Shown piece after piece: positions 51,101-62,079 of a stretch of DNA of 64,000 bases. The translations under genes were made by a program, and so were the position numbers. The stretch lies in NCBI GenBank assembly GCA_963930775.1, contig OZ005689.1:3038001-3102000 (forward strand). Direction: 5' to 3'. Origin of the DNA: Cliona cf. orientalis (taxonomy: Eukaryota > Porifera > Demospongiae > Clionaida > Clionaidae). Below the pieces are notes generated by a model. The model saw nothing but the letters and a program-made list of their open reading frames with translations. It was not told the DNA's origin and did not search any database. The first letter of the stretch is position 1, and every line of letters starts with the position of its first letter.

Positions 51101-54100
51101 ATTTACAAATAATTATTACTAAAGATTGTTCATTGATTCATGGCAGATCACCTTTCATTGTGGCTGATTATTGTTTTGTACACAGGTGTGCCCACAGTAG
51201 TCCCATCGACTGTGACGGTCGACTCCGGCCAATCAGTGACACTTCTCTGCTCCGCCCGGGGAAACCCCGCCCCCACCTTCTCCTGGTTCAAAGGTGAAAC
51301 TCAGCTACTGGACAGTGATCCCCGTCTGAGTATTACGGGGGGAACCCTGACAATTAGTCGTATTGTTGTCGACGACAGAGGATATTATACTTGTAGAGCA
51401 ACGTTTGCGGCTGGAACTACTGAGGCTAGGGCTTACGTCAGCGTTCGATGTAAGTTGATGGGTTTGTGTGTAGTGGAGGGAGAGGGAGAGGGAGAGGGAG
51501 AGGGAGAAGGAGTGGAAGGGAGGGAGAGGAAGAAGGAGGAGTGGAAGAGAGGGAGAGAAGGAGGGAGAGAGAGAGAGAGGGAGAGAGAGGGGGTGGGGAG
51601 GGAGAGAAGGAGAGGGAGGAAGAGAGAGAGAGAGTGAGAGAGAGAACAGCGTCCTAAATTTCATGGTACTCATTCTTTTATTGCCCTACAGCTCTTCCAG
51701 AATTTGTGAACACCAACATCTCCATCACCACCGTTGTCCAATCAGAAGTCACCTTGCCCTGTGACATCATCCCTGACCCCACTGTGACCTTCTCCTGGCA
51801 GTTTGGTGGAGTGCTGATCAATCCCAGAGGAGGGCCTTATACGATACTCCCTGATGGTAGCCTGGTGGTAGCTAACGTGGGTGAGGTTCACGAGGGGACA
51901 TACACTTGTGTGGTGACTAATCCACTGGGAGTGGCTAGTGGGACTGTCATCCTCACTGTGAATAGTAAGCGTGCTCCTTTAGATTTATAATATTATGCCC
52001 CATGCAGGCCATACAGCCATACATGATAGTTCCTAGCTTAACAAGGATGGGCACACACACTCTCACTTGTCTGTGTTGATAGCAGCCAAACTATACTAGA
52101 GCATCACAGACCCCTGTGTTGATAGCAGCCGAACTGTACTAGAGCACCACAGGCATGCATCACCCCATCTACATACATACACAATGTCATGTATGTATGT
52201 TACGTAGCATTTTTATGCTCAAAATTATATCAGAAGAAATTTCCATATTATTCATGTCAGAACAGATGTATACTTTCTATAATTTTACATTAGTTGCGCA
52301 TACTGTATAGTAGTGAAAATATTATGGTGATGTCATTTTATTAATTTTGCAGCCCCACCCACAGTAACTGCTGACTCAACAACTGTGATTGTAATAGAGG
52401 GCAACACAGTCGCCCTGGTATGCAACACCACCGGTGACCCGGTTCCAGTCCAGACCTGGTCCCGGAATGGGAATGAGTTGACGAGTGGTGGGCGATACCG
52501 AATCAGTTCGGATGGCAGAGTGCTGACGGTGCAGGGAGTCACTGAGGCCCAGGACGAAGGGGAGTTCACCTGCCACGCCTCCAACTTGGCGGGTAACAAT
52601 TCAGCCACCCTCACACTCAGTGTACAAGGTGCTCTTACGATGCATGATAGTTTAGATAATAACGTTAAAAGTGCTGAGTCATTGATTTGCTTTTTGCTTT
52701 CTTTAGTGTTGCCATCAGCAGTAGCCACGCCCACCTCACAAGAGTTATCGGCTGATGAGATTGCTTCGTTTGATTGCGTAACTTCTGGTGACCCTGCTCC
52801 TCAAGTGAGGTGGCTCAATGCAATGTCAGTTGATGTGACATCACTATCTGACCCACGGATTGAGGTGATTGATTATTCACGTACATCTGCGTTGTATATC
52901 AATGAATTGTTGATAATGCTGGTCTCTCTTCCTCTCTCTGTTACTTTCTCTCTTCACTCTTTCTCCCTCCCTCTCTCCTTCTCTTACACTCCCTTTCTCT
53001 CTTCTTATCGTACGGCTATGTTGTGGATTGATGGTTCAATTTGAATGTTCTTTAATTAATGCTGCCCCTCTCTCTTTTCCCTCTCCCATCCCTACCTCCC
53101 TTTTTCTTCAAGGTTCTCACAAATGGCACGCTGGTCATTTCTGACCTTTGTGGGAGTGATCAGCAGCAGTACTCATGTGAGGCTAGCAGTTCAATTGGAA
53201 GAAGCACATCTACTGTATCTCTTCTAGTGACTGGTAAAGCATAAACCTAAGCCAAATTGAGTTTCAATTTCATTTGATACCGTGAGCATTTCAAATTATA
53301 CCCCTCCCTCGTATATATTCACTTTAGTTTTTGCATATTACGCTTTTTTAATAGTTGCTCCAAGTGTATCCCTGTCAGCCGCTACCACAGCAACTCAGGG
53401 GAACCCCCTCTCTCTCGACTGCAATCCGATTGGTCAGCCATCCCCGAGCGTGACCTGGTATAAGGACAATGTCCAGCTAGTGCCAAACAGTCGGATTTCC
53501 ATCGACGGTGAAGATCGGTTGGTGTTCAGCTCCGTAATCTCAGCTGATGGTGGTAGCTATCGATGTGAGGCCTCTAATTCAGCTGGAATGGATTCAGCAA
53601 CAACAACCCTCACTGTATTGGGTAAGTGTACTTATCACTCATAGTTCTCAAGGCTGGGTACCTATTAGTAAGTGGCTCCATCTTTTGCTGCGATAAGGTT
53701 TGCCTGAGCAGGCAATAGCTAGGGATGGTTGGCAATGCCCCTTACAGAGAGAGGGAGAGAGAAAACAACTGGCATATAATTATTTCTTTGAATTTTGTCA
53801 ATTATGCACACACACACACTACACACACACACACATGCAGTCCCTCCCATCATCCAGCCAGCTGTCCTACCAGTGATAGCCAACGAAGGCTCCCGGGCCG
53901 TCCTAGACTGTGTTGCTATGGGAAACCCTCCACCCACTGTCTCCTGGTTCTTCAACTCTGTTCCCCTTCCCAGTCCGAGCATTCCCCGCATCCAACAAGC
54001 CAGCAATGGCAGCCTTGTTCTCTCACCCGTGGAGAAGGGAGATGAGGGAGGCTACATCTGTAGGGCTAGCAACGTAGCTGGAATGGAGTCTGCAACATTC

Positions 54101-55294
54101 CAACTGAGGGTCTATGGTAAGTGCATGCTCTTCTGTTTGAAGGTGCAATTGATATGAATGTCATTAAAAATATTTGGCAAAAGAGGTATGCTGTTTTGTT
54201 TGTGTCTCCATGGTGATCACATTGTTATTAACACCAGGAATTTACTGATAATCACTTGTGAGTGCTAATTACTGTTAGTCTAAGGATTGATAACCATGCA
54301 TATTATGGTTACTAGCTTTGGTTACTTGATCAACAAATATTTCATCCATGCATGCATTTTGGGTGGCCAAAAATTCGTTTTTGTAAAATTTATCCACTGA
54401 CCCATTGAAGTCTGAGACCTTGTATTGACTACCATACCTGTGTAGTGGAAAATTTTCAAAGGTCAAATTTTCATGTTTTTGTGGATGATTGACACACAAG
54501 AGTGAAAATTAAACCACGAAAATTAGTAAAGATCATCTATCCACGAAAATTGAACCCCTCGAAAAATTTTGCTACATGACTACTAGATGCATAACTATTA
54601 CAATAATAATTATTATGGCAGATACGCTATCAATTTTATGTATGCAGCCTCATCCCCAGGCTCCCTGATGTTATCAACATCAACGTGTGACACTGAAAGC
54701 TTAGAATAGGGTCTGGGAATGAGGCTGTGTACTATTTATGACTGAAAAGTTTATCGGATTCATTCCCTTCCAGTTGCTCCCGACATTTCAGTAGCAGAAC
54801 CCTCCGTAACTGTTGTTGAAGGAGGCACAGCTACTCTCACATGCCTGGCCACTGGTGACCCGGTTCCAGTCCAGACCTGGTCCCGGAATGGGAATGAGTT
54901 GATGAGCGGCGGGCGATACCAGATCAGTTCGGATGGCAGAGTGTTGACGGTGCAGGGAGTCACAGAGGCCCAGGACGAAGGGGAGTTCACCTGCCATGCC
55001 TCCAACTTGGCGGGTAACGATTCGGCTGATATCACACTCAATGTGCTGAGTAAGCAATATGAATTAGTGTTGTTTTGCACAACTCCATCACTATTATCTT
55101 ACCTTTGCTTATGATAGCTTCTAACCTTAAACATGCAGTATTTTGTAGCTACATGTATATGTTGCTACCACATGATCATGCAAATATTTCTAGGTTTCTA
55201 AGTTTTGCATTACTGTGTTGGAGATCCCTTCCGCAGAATTTCTTTACGCTTGAAATTTAATGCAAGAGTAGGATACACCTTCACAACATCACTC

Positions 55295-55328
<34 letters not shown>

Positions 55329-55683
55329 TCAGTTCCCCCCAGGTTCGCCCAACCTCCCACCAACAGCACAGCTGTTGAAGGAGCACAGCACATACTCACC
55401 TGTGCAGCCACCGGTGATCCCACCCCCTTAGTTACCTGGTCGTCAAGCGATGGTATGGTCGTGTCTAGTCAGGGGACGCTGTTGTTCTCATCGGTTGCCC
55501 GTGGTGACAGTGGGCTCTACACCTGTACTGCGAGTAGCAGTGCTGGGAGTGTGGAGGTGGAGATATACCTGGATGTTCAGTGTAAGCATTCGATTAGTGC
55601 CTAATTTTCACTAGATACTGTCAAATTTGCACATTTTAAGTAGATTATTTGATTTCATGGTCCCTCTCTCTCCTCCCTTAATT

Positions 55684-55740
<57 letters not shown>

Positions 55741-58700
55741 CCCCGTCCCTCTCTTCTCCTTCCCACCAGATCCTCCAGCCATCCTTCAACCTCCACAGAG
55801 TCAATCAGTTGCACTCAACTCGACCTTCGTGTTTGTTTGCATTACTGACGGCAACCCCACTCCTCAAATCTCATGGCATTTCAACGATGCAGTAATCCCT
55901 GGAGCAGTGGAGTCCTCCTACACCATTTCCACGGTAGCGGGCACCAATGGTGGTCAGTACACTTGTAGAGCTACCAATAACATCGGCACTGTGTCAGAGA
56001 GTGCCACACTCACTGTGTTGTGTAAGTTAATTATTATACTATATTATACAACGAAAATATTTTTCGGACGATCATTTATCTTATAATATTATAGTCCGTG
56101 CCCTAACCTGGAGGGCATGTACATGTAATATGCGCTCTGCTACAAGTTCAGAAGGCCCATGATTGGTCAGAATTGCAGTGCCATATGCTCAAACAAGGCT
56201 GGCCATACAGATGCATTCTCGAATGAATAGCGTGAAGCACCACACATTTCGAGAGGCGTGCTCAGCAGGCCACATGCCACCAAGCGAAGCGAGAGACGAG
56301 ATCTTTTCCTTGGTATAGTCTAGTGGTAGATTTGACTTTCGAGCAGAGCGAGAGCGTCGCCATTGCAGTGGAAAGTTTGAGCAGCTGCTGTTGATCTGCA
56401 TCGAGGGGTGTAGTTAACCCTCGGCGCATGCGTGAGGGTTACGGTAGTTGGTTTGTGTGTCTGTCTGTCTGTCTGTCTGTCTGTTATCACGCTAGCTGCT
56501 ACATACCTCGTTTGCGAGTCCAATTTGCGGTGTTGTAAGGTTCCTTATGGCGTTCCAAAGCCATGATTTGTGTGGATTTCTCCGAAAACGCTTTGTTCGC
56601 CAGTTTTGGCGTCATTTGTGGATTCTAAGCTTCTTGACTTTTCCCGAGCTATATAGCGATAGCATGACTTAACGTATAAATAGGTTGCGCGCTATATACG
56701 GTATGTACGTCTATTAACCCTCAGTGCATGCGCGGTTGCATCAATCCCACCGCTCAGTCCACTGGTGAGCTTTTGATAAGCGGGATGACAGTGGCTTCTT
56801 TTCAACTCTAAAGCTTAGCTGCTAAGCCTTATAGTTGAAAAGAAGCCACTGTCATCCCACGCTAAGCTGTCTGTATGGTACCCTTTGACTCTCTGGCTTG
56901 TATGCATGCATGACATTTAATGCAGTGCTTGAACCCAAGTGAGTTGCGATAATCAGTATTGGACATGCAATATTGCACAGTGTACTTCAGTCTTGTGCCA
57001 AGGCTTTGCATCATAGTCCTTCAAGTTAAGATTTAGCTAGCTAAGCCCCCAAGAATTAGCAGTTAGGCTACAGTGAGGGAAGTTGAGTTGATCTCGACAC
57101 CACAGTGTGGAGTTCGATTCAACACACTAGGGTTGTTGCTACTATGAGCTGTTGCACCTTGAATAACACTGCTGTGCAAGTATAACATTATCCTCATCCC
57201 TATCTCGTCCCAGCCCCAGTCCTTTAGCTACCTCCTTTTCTGCATGCAATTGTTGAAGCATTTAGCTAATGCCGAGGGTTTTGTGCTCGAGAGAGCTCTA
57301 GTTTACAAAGTAACAGATTCAAAGTTCGTGCTGCTATATCTGCATCCGCACTACATGTACTATAGTCTGGTGAACAGATGATACTGTTTAGATTTTCTCT
57401 GACTGAATGCATACTAGCCGTAATATTATTGTCCCACGACTGTGACATCAAGTGTATAGTGATGCATCTCAACAGATGATTGAACAGATGCTGATTTGAT
57501 TTAAATAAGTGTTGATTCTGGCATATACATGTGTACATACACCAAAAAAGAGGTGAATAATTAGACCTGTGTCAGTTAGATGTGAACCCTTGCGTGGAGC
57601 AAGGAACTGTTCACCATGCAGAGTTAATACTTCATGTAATGTAAATTGCTATTGTAAAACTTTCATAGCAGAAAATGTTTCAAGAGCAACATAGATAATA
57701 TGCACAAAAAGAGTAAGTCATTTTTTCATAATACTGATGCAAAATATACACGCTAAATTCGGGTTCTTGGGAGCTGTTCATATAAGGTAGCTAGCTCTAC
57801 ACATTATTGTACATACATTTCAGCAAACAGCACCAATATATTCTCGTCAGTTTCATCAGTGCAGCTTCGTAGCTCGATCCTGTCAGTGGTTGCAGCAGGG
57901 AGCTGTATACTGAAGTATGGAGGGTTGTGGAATGAACAACATGGATTACTACTTGCACAGCTTTCTCCAGTCCAAAGGCGGTCGAGCTGATCAGCCCTGT
58001 CACAGAAGTAGTTATCTCCGACTTCAGCTGGTGGGAGTGGTGCAATAGTACGATCACTGTTATCACAAGGGCAACGTCCAGTGTGACCAGCTCCAAACGA
58101 CCAGATATGTGTGCGTGATCCAGGTGCTCCATGAGTGACACTCACTCCGTCTAAGTAGTTCCCTTCGACAAAATTCTGACCTGTGGCAGAACCAAAGCGG
58201 ATAAAGGCATCAGGGCTAGTTACGCCTTCTCCAATGATTCTGCCGCACACTTTGCTGTAAGTAGTGCTAATCTCTCCACTGAATGCAGAGCGACATGACG
58301 AACTTGCTTTAGCACATCCCCTGACTGGACTAGTGACTAGGTTCCACTGACCAGGACACATTATCTGATCAGATCTACTAGTATTCAAGTAGAATACTCT
58401 TCTCCAATTTCCAGGTCCACAGATATCGATTTGTGAGATTGGATTGGTAGGAGTATTTAATTTCCGTATGATCTCACGTGTAGCATTTCCTAAAAAGTTG
58501 CGAGATTCTTGTCGGCTGTCATCAGATGGGCATTCACCACTGGTACCAGGTATTGTCACTGGAGAAATCTCAATAGGTAGTTCTTCCTGCCCCTGTGTCA
58601 TAGTTGTCACTGTACAAAGCATGAATGCTATTACACAGATCACCACTGTATGCTGGAGAAGAAGCATTATGAGCAAAAGTTGTTGGTAGTTGATTAAAGA

Positions 58701-61700
58701 AGATTTGGTGTGTAAAGTTGCTGCAAATTTTGCCCTTATATATAAAAGTTAGCCTCGTTTCCAGGCCCACTCCAATGCATGCAACATTTCAATGCTTTCT
58801 GAGTCAGTGTTCAACATGCATGCTGGGAATGCGGCTAAAATTAATGACATTATGATAAATCCTGTATTATGTGGGATCCATTGTTATTATAGTCATTTCA
58901 ACCTAATTACATGGTAGTATCTCATGCAATTTCATTAAATTTTCTACATAGCTAGCAAAGTTTTGTGGGAGCCTCACTGGGGAAAGTTATTGCTAATTCA
59001 ACCCTCGCCACAGAGTCCAGGCGGAGGGGGTCACCTGGTGATTTCTGATGAATGTATAAAATCTACAATTTCTGCAATATTCATCTACGCAGTAAAATTT
59101 TTTAAGTGCCATGAAACTAGGTCATTAATTAACTGAAATAATGATTATGACAATACAAGACTTAGTATATAATATATGTTTGATGTCACAATCATGGGAT
59201 ATCGATAATGTGGCTAATACATGTAATATGCATGAGCTACTAACAGCATTCTCAATAATATAATAGATTGCCAATTATATAGTATAGTGCACATGCACAG
59301 ATGAAAGTAGCACCGAACTTTGAATCTATGCTATTATGGCGTAGACCCCACCCCTCATTGCAGGCCAAGAGCTGCTGCTCTACCCTGGAAACTTACCCTC
59401 ATAGTGGACACTGGTGAAACCTTACAGATTCACTTTATAATAGAAAGAAGAGCTAAAAGCTATCTATAGCGCTATAAGTGCGCTAGATTTTTGATACAAC
59501 TTCAATGCTAGTGCATCCTTCCTTTACTGAACTCTATTTGGTACATCATAAAGTAATAATATAGGAAAAGGATTAACAATGCAATGTTATGTTAGAACAT
59601 CAGTTGAGCAGCCTTTATCTGTGTTTGGGAACATTCTGTTGAGCATGCACAGTTATGACACACTTTTGCCAATAATCTAAGCGTGCCTGGCCAGAGTTCT
59701 AGTTTAATTGCCACTGCACCTATAACTACAGCAGCATAGAGTACACACCATTATATTCATGATGTAGTGATGTGTCTCTACAGATGATTGAATAGATGTT
59801 ATGGCTAGTTGAGCTGCATCTTCTTGGTGGGTCTCAAGATATTGTTTGTTACAATAGAGTGAACTTGAGTATCTTTGAAAGTCCAAGTCAAACATTATCA
59901 TTATGATGGCTCCCTTAAACCACAGCGTAGCACCATCAATGGTTTTGGTTTTTTGGTATCATAATGGGTATTTGGAATAGACCGATTCCACTGTACTTCT
60001 ATAATATTATTAAGTTGGTACTTGCAAATTTAAATTATTGATATTTACCATCTTTTACCCCAGTTCCCCCATCCTCTCCAACGTTACTCCTTGCCACTGC
60101 TACTTCTCCCTCCACCTTCTCCGTCCAATGGACACCCAGCACTAACGATGGGGGCAGCCCCATTACATCATACGTCATTGAGTACCGGGACACCTCCCAG
60201 ACCAGCGGACCCTTCCAGAGCCTGAGGGTGGGGAGTGACGCGACGTCAACACAACTCAGTGGACTCACCGCATTCGTCAACTATGAGATACGAGTGAGAG
60301 GAGAGAACGCAGTGGGACTCAGTGATCCGAGTAGCACCATCTCAGGAAGAACACACCCGGATGGTGAGATCGCATGACTTCAGTGTGTAGTCTCTTGAAT
60401 GTGGTACTTGTAATGATTGCATGGACTGGTGGGTTATCATCCAATTTGCTTGGAGGGATTGCTTTGCTCAGTGTTCTTGAATCGATAATGGTTTAATCTC
60501 CGTAAAAGTACCAAATTATTCCAGGAGATTCATTATTGCTGCATGATGACTAGTAGGCCTACAAAACAGCATAAGTAGCACGATTTCTCTGTTCTGTTTA
60601 GTTAATAAAAAATCCATACTTATAGTCTACGGATGATATTAACTATGGTAGTAAGCCTACAGAACAGCATAAGTAGCACAATGTTATAAATCCATACTTA
60701 TAGTCTACGCATGATATGTTTATTGTTCCTTTAATTTGTACATGTACAGCTCCTTCAGCACCTGGCAACTTCCGTGTGACATCCTTCTCCTCCTCCACCG
60801 TCTCCCTGGCTTGGGACATTCCCGATCCCCTCAACGGACAGCTGGCCGCCTACGAGCTTAGCTATACCGACGAAATGACATCAGCCACAAACACGAGACT
60901 TCTTTTTGCTGTTACGACGTTTACTATTTCCGGCCTGCGAGTGGGTGTGGTCTATAGGGTGGAGCTTCGAGCTAGCACAGCCAGCCTACTCGGTGATTTT
61001 CTGTATGGACCCTATGCCGTGCTGAGAGTGCGAGATGGGGTGGAATTAGAGGTGCCCACCGAAGCTCCACCCACAACTCCCCTGCCCACCACCACTGAAG
61101 AGACAGATCAAGGAACAACTCAAGCAGGTGTTGCTACGACGACCGATAGACAAGTGGGCATGACCACTGCTACAACTATGGTTGCCACGACAACAGAGGA
61201 CACTGGTACAACAACGGCCCCACCCACAACGACCGATATGGAACAGAGGACTACTCAACCTGCTACCACGGCAGCTGTTCTTAATCCTCCTAGTGTGGCA
61301 CCTTCTGATTTGGTAGTGCAACCTTCAGCAGGTCAAGTATTTATTGTGTGGAGAGTAAGGGCAAATTTTATGAATAAATATTATAGTATAATATTATATC
61401 CTCAAAATTTCACTATAATGTTAATTTGGAGGTCGCCACTTATAACCGTTGTCACTTAAATATTATTTTAATCTGAACAGGAGCCAAGCTCAGGACTTGA
61501 TACCTTCATTGGCTACCAGATATTGATATCCCCCGCTCCACCTCCTCCCCTGACCACACCCATTCTACGACCTTCGACCCCAGGGATGATCCTCTACAAT
61601 CATGTCATTGCTGGTCTCGCCAACTTCACCGAGTACACCATCACCGTGGCAACGTACAACGACGATGGGGTGGGGCCACTCACGGCTCAAACAACAATAA

Positions 61701-62042
61701 CAACACCAGAGACCGGTAAGGGAATTTCATAATATTATGATGTCATGTTTTCTTGCCCTACACTTTTACAATCATATAATATTATTATTATAGTGATTGA
61801 ATTTTAGTGCACTACATGTTGGCTGCCCAAATTAATGCACTCTCACTATAATAATAATAATTATACCTGTACATACGCATACAGCTTGAAAAAGCCTAGG
61901 ATAAACATTAGGCAAAGTCTTCCGATTGATTTTGCTAGGATTTGGAGTCATACAATGCTTAGCCTCACATGTGCACATTAAATTGAAACTGCTACAAATA
62001 TATAGGTCTCTATGAAATACACATACATGTACATGCATGTAC

Positions 62043-62079
<37 letters not shown>

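Noticed and set aside
51466-51657. Arg/Glu/Gly open frame and its antisense Ser/Leu frame
   Set aside because: Purine microsatellite translated in open frames; low complexity only.
55627-55848. Ser/Leu-rich 73-codon frame
   Set aside because: (TC)n repeat plus part of the next Ig exon in the wrong frame.
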